DNA of 64,000 nucleotides from Deinococcus hopiensis KR-140 (GCA_943327755.2 CALPYF020000008.1:62001-126000), one strand, 5' to 3'; counted from the stretch's first letter, positions 1 to 17,392 are shown. Translations and numbers: made by a program. The notes: generated by a model from the letters alone, not told the origin.

Positions 1-874
1 TCTGGGACAGGTCGGGCCGCAGGAATTCCTGAGCGACCAGCGTCCCGAACTCGTACGGGGTGCTGAGGTTGTAGACCTGGGCGTCCAGCGCATCGTCCCG
101 GCGGTGGTCGAAGTACTCGTTCAGTTTCCGCTGCACGTAGTCGGCCCGGTACTTCTGGGCATCCTGGTCGATCAGGGCCGCCATCCGGCGCTGCTCGTCA
201 CCTCGCGCGTCCAGCCAGCGGCTGGTGCCGTTGAACGCCGCCGACAGGCCGGACTGGGCCACCCACCAGTCCTTGGTGGGCAGGATCAGGCGCGTGCGGC
301 AGAGTCCCAGCCGGTCGGCCACGTCCTGCACGGCGTTCAGACCCACGCGGCGGTGCAGGATGTCGGTGGCGGTGTTGTCGCTGTTGTGAATCATCCGCTC
401 CGAGAGCGTCCGGACATCCGAACCGTCGAACGGATAGCTGCCCAGCGACTGGTTCTGCCGGGTCACGTCGAACCGCTCGGCAGGATCGACCGTCCCCGAG
501 TCCACCCCGCGCAGCAGCGCCCACAGTACCGCCTGCTTGTACATACTCGCCAGCGGGAAGACGCTGTCGGGATTGGTGGCGACGGCGCGGCGGACCGTGA
601 GCGTGGCCGGGTCGACCTCGGCCACCCACAGGCCCAGCTGCCCACTCAGGTGATGCGGGGGGGGAGGAGCCTTGGGCACCGCTGGCGCGGGCTTCAGGCA
701 GCCCCGGTCGTCCCGCAGCGGATCGGCGGCCGCCTGCGGCTGGCCCAGGCGAGCCTGCCCCGGCACCGACTGACGTTGCAGGGTCACGTGCCCCTCGCGC
801 TGCGGGGCGGGCTGGGCGCAGCCCAGCAGGACGGCGGGCAGCCACCACGCGGCCCGGTAGGACAGGAGCCTCAC
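1..874 (-). CDS. class A beta-lactamase-like serine hydrolase, lipoprotein (3' end outside window)
   Basis: The reading frame opens with GTG at 874, one base beyond the degV stop, and is still open at base 1, so the C-terminus is missing. The N-terminus is a lipoprotein signal with lipobox LLGC, followed by a Pro-rich linker. Residues 110-113 are SMYK, the SxxK nucleophile motif, and 165-167 are SDN, the second motif of class A beta-lactamases and penicillin-binding enzymes. The KTG motif would lie outside the window. Probable role: envelope-anchored penicillin-recognising serine hydrolase. True beta-lactamase activity cannot be judged without the missing part. The linker is encoded across a C8 homopolymer (G8 on the plus strand, 657-664). 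Adjacency to degV suggests one transcript. Confidence 0.85.
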   Translation of the reverse strand, partial: MRLLSYRAAWWLPAVLLGCAQPAPQREGHVTLQRQSVPGQARLGQPQAAADPLRDDRGCLKPAPAVPKAPPPPHHLSGQLGLWVAEVDPATLTVRRAVATNPDSVFPLASMYKQAVLWALLRGVDSGTVDPAERFDVTRQNQSLGSYPFDGSDVRTLSERMIHNSDNTATDILHRRVGLNAVQDVADRLGLCRTRLILPTKDWWVAQSGLSAAFNGTSRWLDARGDEQRRMAALIDQDAQKYRADYVQRKLNEYFDHRRDDALDAQVYNLSTPYEFGTLVAQEFLRPDLSQ

Positions 875-875
875 G

Positions 876-1721
<846 letters not shown>

Positions 1722-1727
1722 TCCCTG

Positions 1728-1733
1728 ATACTA
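1728..1733 (-). promoter_or_regulatory. -10 box of leaderless degV promoter
   Basis: TAGTAT on the minus strand, six bases before the ATG at 1721. This is the spacing expected if transcription starts on the start codon. Confidence 0.6.
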
Positions 1734-1770
1734 GCGTGACCTTAGACCCGGTGCAGACAACCACAACGCG

Positions 1771-1793
1771 AAACCGCCCCGATGTGGGGCGGT
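1771..1793 (-). terminator. rho-independent terminator of the Fe-S oxidoreductase gene
   Basis: On the minus strand an 8-bp perfect stem (ACCGCCCC/GGGGCGGT) with a 5-base loop is followed by TTT. It lies 16 bases past the stop of the Fe-S gene and before the degV promoter. Confidence 0.8.
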
Positions 1794-1808
1794 CCGCTGG
1801 CGGGATCG

Positions 1809-5006
<3,198 letters not shown>

Positions 5007-5188
5007 GGGGGCAACTCCTTCGGTCGGATGGGGTCTGGGGCGGATCCGGAGACCGCAGCGAAAAATTGTACTGGGTCAAAGTATAGGCGATGGCCGGCTC
5101 GGAGCGGAACGCCCTCACCATACCCCCACCCCACCCGCAGCGGGCCCGACTGGCCGCGCGCTCACCGTGCCGGGCGGCCCCGTTGCGG

Positions 5189-5194
5189 TAGCCT
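5189..5194 (+). promoter_or_regulatory. -10 box of leaderless moxR-like promoter
   Basis: TAGCCT exactly six bases before the GTG start at 5201, with no Shine-Dalgarno sequence. It supports the GTG as the true start. Confidence 0.55.
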
Positions 5195-5200
5195 CAGCGC

Positions 5201-6226
<1,026 letters not shown>

Positions 6227-6230
6227 GGCG

Positions 6231-6302
6231 GGTTGATGGTCGATGGTTGAAAGTGGATGGAGAACAGCTTTTTCCATCAACCATCAACTTTCCACTGTCA
6301 AC
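6231..6302. repeat. heptamer-armed hairpin repeat, copy A
   Basis: Left arm 6231-6260 is built of 7-bp units (GGTTGAT, GGTCGAT, GGTTGAA, AGTGGAT). The right arm 6274-6302 is built of the complementary units (CCATCAA, CCATCAA, CTTTCCA, CTGTCAA). They flank a 13-base AT-rich loop. It lies between the moxR-like stop and the VWA gene and happens to be open in the VWA frame. Confidence 0.8.
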
Positions 6303-6314
6303 ACCGGGAGCCCC

Positions 6315-7451
6315 GTGACCCCGGTCCCGGTCACCCCGGAGTTCCAGCGTCTGATCTCCGGCTCCCGGTTGCGTCTGCGGGGGCGGTCGGCGTTCTTCGC
6401 GACGCTATTGCTGCACGCGGAGTTCGTACCGTCCAGGGAGGTCGCGGCGGCCGGTACGGACGGCGAGCGGGTGTACGTGAACCCGGAGGTCGCCGCGACG
6501 CTGGCGCCGGACGTGCTGGACGGGCTGCTGCTGCACGAGGTGCTGCACGCGGCGCTGTCGCACGTGGAACGCCGCGGCCCGCGTGAGAAGAAACGCTGGA
6601 ACAAGGCCGCCGACCTGATCGTGAACGGCATGGTGTCGGCGGCGGGGCTGCCCACGCCGCCGCAGTCGCGGCGGGACGAGCACCTGGAACGTCTGAGTGT
6701 CGAGGAGGTGTACACGTCCATCGAGGCGGAAGCCCAGGGCGACGGTGAGGACGAGGGGGACGACCTGCTCGACGGGCCGCCCAGCGACGCGCCGCCGCGC
6801 GGGCAGAAGCCGGGGCAGGCCGGGCAGACGCAGCGGCAGTGGCAGCAGGCGCTGGCGCAGGCGCGCAGCGTGGAGGCCATGAGCGGCAAGGGCGACGACC
6901 CGCTGGGCGAGCACCGCGAGTTGCAGCGCCTCGCCCCGGCGCGACTGGACTGGCGGGCGCACCTGTGGCGGTTCCTGGCGCGCACCCCGGTGGATTTCGG
7001 GGGGTTCGACCGGCGGTTCGTGGGGCGCGGCCTGTACCTGGAGGCGCTGGACGACGAGTCCCTGACCGCGCTGATCGCGGTGGATACGTCCGGCAGCGTG
7101 GACGACGACGCGGTGCGGGCCCTGGTGGGCGAGGTGCAGGGCGTGCTGGGCGCGTACCCGCACGTCCGCGCGACCCTGTACTACGCGGACACCGAGGCGT
7201 ACGGCCCGCACGACCTGACGCCCGGCGGCGAGATCCCCCCACCGCAGGGGGGCGGCGGCACCGACTTCCGCCCGATCTTCAGGTTGCTGGACGAGCATGA
7301 ACCGGACGTCCTGATCTACCTGACCGACGGGTACGGGGACTTCCCCGACGCCGCGCCGCGCCTGCCCACCCTGTGGGTCGTGCCGCCCGGCGGCCTGGAG
7401 GACGAGGGCTTCCCCTTCGGTGAGGTCCTGCGCCTGGAGGAACACACATGA
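6315..7451 (+). CDS. VWA-like / putative metallopeptidase-domain protein (DUF2201-like)
   Basis: 378 residues from GTG 6315. The frame is open further upstream to 6243, but that part is translated repeat A and is unlikely to be protein. The N-terminal half contains HEVLHAALSH, an HExxH zinc-peptidase-like motif. An acidic/Gln-rich linker follows, then a C-terminal VWA-like domain with the MIDAS sequence DTSGS and a downstream GGGTDF. It is the usual partner of MoxR ATPases. The stop overlaps the nudC start (ATGA), so the three genes are probably co-transcribed. Whether the HExxH is catalytic is unknown. Confidence 0.85.
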   Translation: MTPVPVTPEFQRLISGSRLRLRGRSAFFATLLLHAEFVPSREVAAAGTDGERVYVNPEVAATLAPDVLDGLLLHEVLHAALSHVERRGPREKKRWNKAADLIVNGMVSAAGLPTPPQSRRDEHLERLSVEEVYTSIEAEAQGDGEDEGDDLLDGPPSDAPPRGQKPGQAGQTQRQWQQALAQARSVEAMSGKGDDPLGEHRELQRLAPARLDWRAHLWRFLARTPVDFGGFDRRFVGRGLYLEALDDESLTALIAVDTSGSVDDDAVRALVGEVQGVLGAYPHVRATLYYADTEAYGPHDLTPGGEIPPPQGGGGTDFRPIFRLLDEHEPDVLIYLTDGYGDFPDAAPRLPTLWVVPPGGLEDEGFPFGEVLRLEEHT

Positions 7452-8266
7452 TTGCGACGAGTCGCCCTGACGGCTTCGAGGTTGCCCTGACGCTGACCCC
7501 GGAGGCGGGGTCGGTGTGGTTCGTGTTCGACGGACCAAAACTGGTGCTGCGCGCAGACGGCACCCTCCCGACTGGCGAGGCTCCTCTGCCCGCGGTGGAC
7601 GTGACGCCGCTGGGCACCCTGAACGGCACGTCGTATCTGGCGGCGGGCCTGGACGGTGACCTGCCCGACGGGTTCCAGTCGATCCCAGTCCGATCCGGCT
7701 TCGGCCGTCTGCCGGAGCACCACATGGGGCTGGCCGGGTACGCCGCGCAGGTCATCGAGTTCGCGCGGACTCACCGCTACTGCGGCCGCTGCGCCACGCC
7801 CCTCAGTGACGCCACGCATGAACGCTCGCGCCGCTGCCCGAACTGCGGCCTGACAGTGTACCCGCGCGTGGCCCCCGTCGCGATGATGCTGATCCGGCGC
7901 GGCCAGGGCCGGGACACCGAACTGCTGCTGGCCCGCAGCCCGCACTTTCCGCCCGGCATGTACTCCGCGCTGGCGGGCTTCGTGGAACCCAGCGAGACCC
8001 TGGAAGCCGCGGCCCGGCGCGAGGTGCAGGAGGAAGTCGGCGTGCAGATCACGGACCTGCGGTACCAGTTCAGTCAGCCGTGGCCGTTCCCGCACTCGCT
8101 GATGCTGGGCTTCACCGCCGAGTACGCGGGCGGCGACATCACCCCGCAGCCCGGCGAGATCGACGACGCCCGCTGGTTCCCCGTCACCGACCTCCCCACC
8201 CTGCCCGCCGCATTCAGCATCGCGCGGGCACTGATCGACGGGACGGTGGCCGAGGCCCTGGCGTAA
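7448..8266 (+). CDS. nudC: NAD(+)/NADH diphosphatase (NudC family)
   Basis: 272 residues. It has a four-cysteine zinc ribbon (CGRC ... CPNC), then a Nudix box (GFVEPSETLEAAARREVQEE) and, C-terminal to it, SQPWPFPHS, the NudC-specific SQPWPFPxS signature. Family knowledge: NudC hydrolyses NAD(H) to NMN(H) and AMP and removes NAD caps from RNA. It overlaps the VWA gene by four bases. Function is well supported by all three diagnostic motifs. Confidence 0.95.
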   Translation: MIATSRPDGFEVALTLTPEAGSVWFVFDGPKLVLRADGTLPTGEAPLPAVDVTPLGTLNGTSYLAAGLDGDLPDGFQSIPVRSGFGRLPEHHMGLAGYAAQVIEFARTHRYCGRCATPLSDATHERSRRCPNCGLTVYPRVAPVAMMLIRRGQGRDTELLLARSPHFPPGMYSALAGFVEPSETLEAAARREVQEEVGVQITDLRYQFSQPWPFPHSLMLGFTAEYAGGDITPQPGEIDDARWFPVTDLPTLPAAFSIARALIDGTVAEALA

Positions 8267-8320
8267 CCACCGGACCTGCGTCCCCCCCTGCCCCCCTCGC
8301 CTCGTGCCATCATCGCTGCG

Positions 8321-9721
8321 ATGACTGGTGAGCTTGACCCGCGGACGCTGACGATCTTGGGTGTGGAGGGGGCGCTGGAGGCGGCGGGTGCGCCGCGCGC
8401 GACGGCGGATACGCTGTCGGGCCTGTCGGCGCATCCGGACGCGCGGGTGCGGGCGCGGGTGGCGCGGCACCCGAACACGCCCGTGGAGGTGCTGGGGTCC
8501 CTGGCGGCGGCGTACCCGGCGGACGTGCTGGCGAACCCGGGGCTGCCACTGATGCGGCTGGCGCGCCCGAACCTGCTGGGGGTGTTCCCGGCGGACGGGG
8601 TGATCGCGCTGCTGAACGCGCCGGGCGTGCCGGGGTGGGTGGTGGATTCGGCGCTGCGGCACGAGGATTACGCGGTGCGCACGGCACTGGCGGGCCGGGC
8701 GGACCTGAGTGCCGAGCGGGTGGCGGCGCTGGCGCAGGACGCCGGGTGGCAGATCCGCGAGGCGGTCGCGCGGCGCGACGCGCTGCCCGAGGGGCTGGTG
8801 CGGCAGCTGGCGGCGGACGACGATTACGACGTGCGCAAGGCCGTCGCGTCCCGCCCCGACCTGCCGGGCGACGTGCTGCGGGTACTGGTCGGGGACGCGC
8901 ACGGCATGGTGCGGGCCGGGGTGGCGCGGCGGCTGGATCTGCCGCTGGACTGCATGATCCAGCTCGCGGCGGACGGCGACCCGGACGTGCTGGCGACCCT
9001 GGCGCGGCGGGTGGATCTGCCCCGGTCGGTGCGGGAGTGGCTGGCGACGAACGATCAGCCGCTGGTGCGCGCCGCAGCCCTGCAGGCGTGGACGGTCCCG
9101 GCGGAGTGGCTGGCGCGGGCCGAGGTGGACGCCGACCCGGACGTGCGCGCCGCGCTGGCCCGCCGCCCGGACACCCCGGCAGAGGTGCTGACGCGACTGG
9201 CGGGCGACGAGTCCGAGACGGTGCGCCGCGCCGTGCTGGACCGCAGCGACCTGCCGGAAGGCGCGGTGCTGGCCCTGGCCCGCGCGCCAGAAGCGGACAT
9301 CCGCCTGCACGTGGCGAGCGCCGAGGGGATTCCTGCGTCGGTGCTGGACGCCCTGCTGACCGACCCGGACGCCAGTGTGCGGACGGTGCTGGCAGTACGC
9401 CCGGACCTGGGCGAGGCGCAGCTGGAGGTGCTGGCGGGCGACCCGAACCCGGAGGTGCGCCGCGCCGTGGCCTACGCGACCGCCACCCCGGGCGGGACGC
9501 TGGCGGGGCTGGCCCGCGACCCGAATGCCGGAGTGCGCCGCGCGGCGGCCCTGCACCCGAACCTCAACCCCGAGGACCTGGGGGTCCTGGCCGGGGACAC
9601 GGACGAGGGGGTGCGGCTGGCCGTCGCCGGACGCGCCGACGTCTCCCCCACCGTGCGGGACGCGCTGCGGGCCGATCCGGAGGCGAGCGTGCGCGAGGAA
9701 GCCGCGCGGGTCGGCGCGTGA
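8321..9721 (+). CDS. leucine-rich-repeat-variant (LRV)/HEAT-like repeat protein
   Basis: 466 residues made almost wholly of repeats of about 23 residues with the pattern R-x-D-L-P-x-x-V-L-x-x-L-A-x-D-x-x-x-x-V-R-x-A-V-A, roughly 17-18 copies. This is the alpha-solenoid pattern of LRV proteins, a protein-binding scaffold. There is no signal peptide or catalytic motif. Its stop (TGA 9719-9721) overlaps the GTG of the following Nudix gene. Partner unknown. Confidence 0.85.
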   Translation: MTGELDPRTLTILGVEGALEAAGAPRATADTLSGLSAHPDARVRARVARHPNTPVEVLGSLAAAYPADVLANPGLPLMRLARPNLLGVFPADGVIALLNAPGVPGWVVDSALRHEDYAVRTALAGRADLSAERVAALAQDAGWQIREAVARRDALPEGLVRQLAADDDYDVRKAVASRPDLPGDVLRVLVGDAHGMVRAGVARRLDLPLDCMIQLAADGDPDVLATLARRVDLPRSVREWLATNDQPLVRAAALQAWTVPAEWLARAEVDADPDVRAALARRPDTPAEVLTRLAGDESETVRRAVLDRSDLPEGAVLALARAPEADIRLHVASAEGIPASVLDALLTDPDASVRTVLAVRPDLGEAQLEVLAGDPNPEVRRAVAYATATPGGTLAGLARDPNAGVRRAAALHPNLNPEDLGVLAGDTDEGVRLAVAGRADVSPTVRDALRADPEASVREEAARVGA

Positions 9722-10191
9722 CCGACCTCCGACTGCCGCTAGGAAGCGTGAAGTTCAGCGTGCGGGCCGTGATCCTCTGCACGCGCGGGGACACGCTCCT
9801 GACGAACTGCGGGCCCGGCGAGCACGGCAGCGGCTTTCACTTTCTGCCGGGCGGCGCGGTCAGAGCGGACGAGGATGCCGCGCAGGCCGCCGCGCGCGAA
9901 TGGCACGAGGAGACCGGCCGGACCGCAGGCGCGCTGCGACTGGTCGGGATCGTCGAGAGCTTCTTCGGCCCGGCAGGGCGGCGCGAGCACGAGATCGGCT
10001 TCTACTACCACCTGCCCGCCCCACCCGACCTGCCGGACGGGACGTTCACCGTGCAAGACAACCCGGACGTACAGTACCAGTGGGTGCCCTTCGACCGCAT
10101 CGAGGCGACCCCGGTGTACCCGCTGGTCGTCCGGGACCTGCTGCGCGTCCCGCCGGGCGAGATCCGGCACATCCTGAACCGGGAGGCTTGA
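9718..10191 (+). CDS. Nudix hydrolase
   Basis: 157 residues from GTG 9718, overlapping the preceding stop by four bases. The Nudix box runs GGAVRADEDAAQAAAREWHE followed by ETG, near the expected G-x5-E-x7-R-E-x2-E-E-x-G pattern, but E is replaced by D/A at the first glutamate region and by W-H before EE. Substrate cannot be told; the tail YYHLP and WVPFDRI are typical of small MutT-like enzymes. Confidence 0.85.
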   Translation: MTDLRLPLGSVKFSVRAVILCTRGDTLLTNCGPGEHGSGFHFLPGGAVRADEDAAQAAAREWHEETGRTAGALRLVGIVESFFGPAGRREHEIGFYYHLPAPPDLPDGTFTVQDNPDVQYQWVPFDRIEATPVYPLVVRDLLRVPPGEIRHILNREA

Positions 10192-10203
10192 CCCGCCTCG
10201 CCC

Positions 10204-10356
10204 TCATTTCGCCATGCAGAACACCTGCCTCAGAATCGTGCGGATGCACCCGTCGCCCGCTTTCGGGCTGGGCGGCGGCCCATCACTGGCCAGGGCCGGA
10301 GCACCGAGCAGCAGGACGGTGGCGGCGGCGGTGATCAGACGTTTCAGGTTCGACAT
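10204..10356 (-). CDS. small exported hypothetical protein (50 aa)
   Basis: ATG at 10356 sits behind a strong AAGGAGG ribosome-binding site. The protein has a signal peptide (KRLITAAATVLLLGAPALA) and a mature part of about 27 residues with two cysteines (DGCIRTILRQVFC). A frame open further upstream has no proper start and is ignored. No family recognised; a two-cysteine secreted peptide. The neighbouring Nudix gene is convergent. Confidence 0.65.
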   Translation of the reverse strand: MSNLKRLITAAATVLLLGAPALASDGPPPSPKAGDGCIRTILRQVFCMAK

Positions 10357-10452
10357 GTGGCCTCCTTGACTCCCGCCTGCGCGGGGTACGTACAGTCCAC
10401 CGCAAGCGGCGTGCAGATGCACCTCTTGCTTTCGTGAACCAGAAATGCGCTG

Positions 10453-10477
10453 CCCCCGCCAGGAGATCCGGCGAGGG
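10453..10477 (-). terminator. hairpin downstream of the radical SAM gene
   Basis: On the minus strand CCCUCGCC pairs with GGCGGGGG (one U-G pair) around a 9-base loop, 20 bases past the stop. There is no immediate U-tract, so termination is likely but not certain. Confidence 0.45.
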
Positions 10478-10496
10478 CAAGAGGGGGATGAACCAT

Positions 10497-12029
<1,533 letters not shown>

Positions 12030-12118
12030 GGGTCCTCCGGGGGCGCGCGGCTGGAGGGGGGTGTCCCTCCGGGCTCCTCACCGGGTCCGCCCGGGGGGCG
12101 GCGCGCGTCACAATCGGC

Positions 12119-12124
12119 GATTCT
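12119..12124 (-). promoter_or_regulatory. possible -10 box for the radical SAM gene
   Basis: TAGAAT on the minus strand, about 90 bases before the ATG at 12029. No convincing -35 element is seen. Confidence 0.35.
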
Positions 12125-12229
12125 AGCGGACGTGCGCAGGTGCAAGTGGGGGGCGCGTCACGTGCCGCCGCGTGCCGGGACCCACGGTGGGGGCATGGGA
12201 GGCGTCCGGCGCGCGGGGGGTGCATGGCG

Positions 12230-12235
12230 TAGAAT
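12230..12235 (+). promoter_or_regulatory. -10 box of leaderless khpA-rimM-trmD promoter
   Basis: TAGAAT seven bases before the ATG at 12243; no Shine-Dalgarno sequence. Confidence 0.6.
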
Positions 12236-12242
12236 GCCGCGC

Positions 12243-12482
12243 ATGAAGAGTGATCCCGTGGATCTGACCCTGTTCCTGGCGCAGAGCGTGGTGGACCAGC
12301 CGTCGCTGGTGCGCGTCTCGAAGCGCGGCCCGACCGTGATGGTCCGCGTCGGCCCCGGCGAGGAGGGCCGCCTGATCGGCCGTCAGGGGCGCGTGATCCA
12401 GGCGATCCGCACGCTCGTGCGCGCCGCCTCCGACCCGCGCGAACGACTGAACGTCGACCTGGACGCGCCCCGCAAAGCGTGA
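12243..12482 (+). CDS. khpA: KH-domain RNA-binding protein KhpA
   Basis: 79 residues, the full family length, with the single KH-domain GxxG loop (LIGRQGRVIQAI). Family knowledge: KhpA binds RNA, often with KhpB, and is normally encoded between rpsP and rimM. Here rpsP is absent and khpA heads the operon with its own leaderless promoter. The last four bases overlap the rimM start. Confidence 0.93.
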   Translation: MKSDPVDLTLFLAQSVVDQPSLVRVSKRGPTVMVRVGPGEEGRLIGRQGRVIQAIRTLVRAASDPRERLNVDLDAPRKA

Positions 12483-13042
12483 CTGGCGGGGTGACGGGCG
12501 GGCAGGACCGGACGCGGCTCGGGTACTTCCTCGGGCCGCATGGCGTGAAGGGCGGCGTGAAGGTGTACGTGCTGGGTGACCAGGAGCAGTTCCGCGCGCT
12601 GAAACGGGTGTTCGTGGAGGGGCGCGGCTGGCTGCGCGTGGCGCGGCTGGAGATGCTCGCGCCGGGCGTGGCGCTGCACCTGGCGGGCGTGACGTCGCGC
12701 GAGGCGGCCGAGGAACTGCGCGGCCTGAACGTGTTCGCGGCAGATGACGAGCTGCCCGAGCCCGAGGAGGGCGTGTACTACTACCACGAGCTGCGCGGCC
12801 TAACCCTGCACGGCGCGGGTGGCGAGGTGCTGGGCGAGGTCGTGGACGTGGAGGACGGCGGGCATCAGGACCTGCTGGTCGTGCGGCACGAGGGCGGCGA
12901 GTCGTTCGTGCCCCTTCAGGCGCCGTACGTGCTGGTGAACCTGAACGACCGCAGGCGCCCGGCGTCGCTGGCGCTCTCCGCGGACGCCCCGGCGGGGCTG
13001 CTGGAGGCGGATGCCCCTGAGGTCGGCGGCGATGACGCCTGA
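12479..13042 (+). CDS. rimM: ribosome maturation factor RimM
   Basis: 187 residues. The N-terminal domain opens with YFLGPHGVKGGVKVY, the RimM signature, and the C-terminal PRC-barrel-like domain includes YYYHELRGL and a DLLVV strand. Family knowledge: RimM assists 30S head assembly through S19. GTG 12479 overlaps the khpA stop, and trmD begins before this gene ends, so translation is probably coupled across the three genes. Confidence 0.95.
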   Translation: MTGGVTGGQDRTRLGYFLGPHGVKGGVKVYVLGDQEQFRALKRVFVEGRGWLRVARLEMLAPGVALHLAGVTSREAAEELRGLNVFAADDELPEPEEGVYYYHELRGLTLHGAGGEVLGEVVDVEDGGHQDLLVVRHEGGESFVPLQAPYVLVNLNDRRRPASLALSADAPAGLLEADAPEVGGDDA

Positions 13043-13871
13043 GCCCACCCCGGACGGCCCGCTGACCTTCTCGTTCCTGACGCTGTTCCCCGAGCTGCTG
13101 GCGCCCTTCGCGTCCGAGGCGATCCTCGGGAAGGCCCGCGAGCGGGGGCTGGTGGACGTGCGGCTGGTGAACATGCGGGACTACTCGCAGAACAAACACC
13201 TGAAGGTGGACGACACGCCGTACGGGGGCGGGGCGGGCATGGTGATCCGCGTGGACGTCGCCGAGCGGGCGCTGGCCAGCCTGCCGCCTGCCGACGAGGT
13301 GATCCTGTTCAGTCCGGCCGGGCAGCCGTTCACGCAGGCGGTCGCGGAGGAACTGGCCGGGAAGGCGCACCTCGTGTTCCTGTGCGGCCGCTACGAGGGC
13401 TTCGACGCCCGCGTGGAGGGGCTGGTCACGCGTGAACTGAGCGTCGGGGATTTCGTGATGATGGGCGGCGAGGCGGCCGCCGCGTGCGTGCTGGAGGCCG
13501 TGGCCCGCCTGCGACCCGGCGTGCTGGGCGACGCGGACTCGCACCGGGCCGATTCGTTCAGTTCGGGCCTGCTGGACTACCCCGAGTACACGCGGCCCCT
13601 GGAGTGGCAGGCGCAGGAGGTGCCGGAGGTGCTGCGCGGCGGGAATCACGCGGCCATCGCGGCGTGGCGGCGTGAGCAGGCGCTCAGGCGCACGCTGGCG
13701 CGCCGCCCGGACCTGCTGACCTCGGCCCCGCTGACCCCGCAGGACAGCGCCACGCTGCTGACCCTGGGGGCCACCCCGGACGACCTGACGGGCTGGGGCG
13801 CGCCCCCTCCACCACCGCCGAAGAAGCCGAAGCGGAAGAAGAAACCGGACGCGACGCCCTCCGGGACGTGA
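13032..13871 (+). CDS. trmD: tRNA (guanine-N1)-methyltransferase TrmD
   Basis: 279 residues from ATG 13032, which overlaps rimM by 11 bases. An in-frame start at 13011 is possible but adds nothing conserved. It begins with the TrmD pattern FLTLFPELL and contains DDTPYGGGAGMV, FLCGRYEGFD and SVGDFVMMGGE, the trefoil-knot SAM site. It methylates G37 of tRNAs. The C-terminus has an unusual 30-residue tail of six prolines followed by a Lys/Arg run (KKPKRKKK), perhaps an RNA-contacting extension. Confidence 0.95.
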   Translation: MTPEPTPDGPLTFSFLTLFPELLAPFASEAILGKARERGLVDVRLVNMRDYSQNKHLKVDDTPYGGGAGMVIRVDVAERALASLPPADEVILFSPAGQPFTQAVAEELAGKAHLVFLCGRYEGFDARVEGLVTRELSVGDFVMMGGEAAAACVLEAVARLRPGVLGDADSHRADSFSSGLLDYPEYTRPLEWQAQEVPEVLRGGNHAAIAAWRREQALRRTLARRPDLLTSAPLTPQDSATLLTLGATPDDLTGWGAPPPPPPKKPKRKKKPDATPSGT

Positions 13872-13937
13872 GAAAACAGGCGTTCCCACGGTTTCTCTGT
13901 GGGCTGCGCTCAAGTTCAGGTCAGCGGAACGCGCCAC

Positions 13938-13943
13938 CATACT
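13938..13943 (+). promoter_or_regulatory. -10 box of the Lon-domain gene
   Basis: CATACT five bases before the ATG at 13949. A weak -35 (TTCAGG) lies 17 bases upstream. Consistent with a leaderless transcript. Confidence 0.45.
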
Positions 13944-13948
13944 CCTGT

Positions 13949-14563
13949 ATGCGCGTTCCGCTGTTTCCTCTGCCGAATCTGGTGCTGTTTCCGGGCGTGG
14001 TCCTGCCGCTGTACGTGTTCGAACCCCGGTACCGCACGCTGCTGGCGGACGTGCAGGCCAGCGGGGAACCGTTCGGGATCGTGCGCATCCTCCAGACGTC
14101 GAAGGAGTCGGACCTGCCGTTCCAGGACCGGGTGTCGCGCGTGGGCACTCTGGCGCACCTGCGGCACGCCGATCCGCACGAGGACGGCACGAGCACGATC
14201 ATCATCGCGGGTGGCGACCGCTTCCAGGTGCAGGAGTTCCACACGGACTACGCGTACCTGAGTGCCGATGTCGCCCTGTGGCCGCTGGAGACCGAAGGCG
14301 ACCTGAGCCCCGCCGAGGCCGAGGGAGCCGCGCACGCCACCGCGCGTGAACTCCTGTCCGCGCTGCTGCGCCTGAACCCGGAGAACACCGAGGCCCTGCG
14401 CGCCGCCGCCCCGGAGGACCCCCTCCTGATCGCCAGTTTCGCCGCGAGCGTCCTGCCCCTGAGCCCCGAGGCGCGCGAGGACACCCTGCGCGCCCGGACG
14501 CTGCTGGACCGGCTGGACCACCTGCTGGGACAGGTCCCGACGACGGCGAAGACGTTGAACTGA
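13949..14563 (+). CDS. LON peptidase substrate-binding domain protein
   Basis: 204 residues from ATG 13949; the frame is open upstream but the -10 box fixes this start. It begins VPLFPLPNLVLFPGVVLPL and contains FEPRYRTLL, the hallmark of the N-terminal substrate-recognition domain of Lon. There is no AAA or protease domain, so it is a stand-alone PUA-like/Lon-N protein of unknown client. Confidence 0.9.
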   Translation: MRVPLFPLPNLVLFPGVVLPLYVFEPRYRTLLADVQASGEPFGIVRILQTSKESDLPFQDRVSRVGTLAHLRHADPHEDGTSTIIIAGGDRFQVQEFHTDYAYLSADVALWPLETEGDLSPAEAEGAAHATARELLSALLRLNPENTEALRAAAPEDPLLIASFAASVLPLSPEAREDTLRARTLLDRLDHLLGQVPTTAKTLN

Positions 14564-14570
14564 CGGGCAA

Positions 14571-14637
14571 GGGTCGAGGGTCCAAGAGTCGAAGGGAAAC
14601 AGCCCCAGACGCTTGGACCCCTGACCCTTCGACACCC
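14571..14637. repeat. heptamer-armed hairpin repeat, copy B
   Basis: Left arm of 7-bp units (GGGTCGA, GGGTCCA, AGAGTCG, then AAGGG) and right arm of complementary units (CTTGGAC, CCCTGAC, CCTTCGA, CACCC) around a loop near 14600. The sequence differs from copy A but the 7-bp period and inverted layout are the same. It lies between the Lon-domain gene and recG. Confidence 0.7.
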
Positions 14638-14672
14638 AAATTCTGTCCCGCACATAATCGAGTCCGCTCTGC

Positions 14673-14678
14673 TAGGCT
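14673..14678 (+). promoter_or_regulatory. -10 box of recG
   Basis: TAGGCT nine bases before the ATG at 14688; implies a very short or absent leader. Confidence 0.4.
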
Positions 14679-14687
14679 GTGTGCTCG

Positions 14688-17035
<2,348 letters not shown>

Positions 17036-17036
<1 letters not shown>

Positions 17037-17392
17037 TGACCCCGCCCCCATTGATCGTGTACGTGGATGTGGACGAGACGCTGGTGCGGAACGTGGGGCG
17101 GTCACGGGTGCCAATCCCGGGGGCGATCGCGCATGTGCGGGAGCTGGCGGCGCAGGGCGCGGAGTTGTACTGCTGGAGTTCCGGCGGGGCCGCGTACGCG
17201 CGGGACAGTGCGCGTGAGGTGGGCCTGGAGGGGGTGTTCGCGGCGTTCCTGCCCAAACCGCAGGTGATGCTGGACGATCAGCGGGTCGAGTCGTGGCGGC
17301 GGCTGGTGCAGTTGCATCCGCTGTCCTGCCCGGGCGAGTCGGTGGCGTCGTACCGGGCGGCGCTGGACAGCACCCGCCGGTCAGAGCGCTGA
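17036..17392 (+). CDS. small HAD-superfamily hydrolase
   Basis: 118 residues with motif I DVDETLVRN, motif II-like WSSGG, and KPQVMLDDQ near the C-terminus (Lys plus acidic pair). It lacks a cap domain. ATG overlaps the recG stop by one base, so it is probably co-translated with recG. Substrate unknown. Confidence 0.8.

Noticed and set aside
657..664. Possible frameshift in the first gene at the G8 tract
   Set aside because: Translating through the tract keeps the frame from lipobox to SMYK and SDN, so no frameshift is present as given.
6243..6314. Upstream start for the VWA protein at 6243
   Set aside because: The extra 24 residues are translated hairpin repeat; GTG 6315 directly precedes the conserved part.
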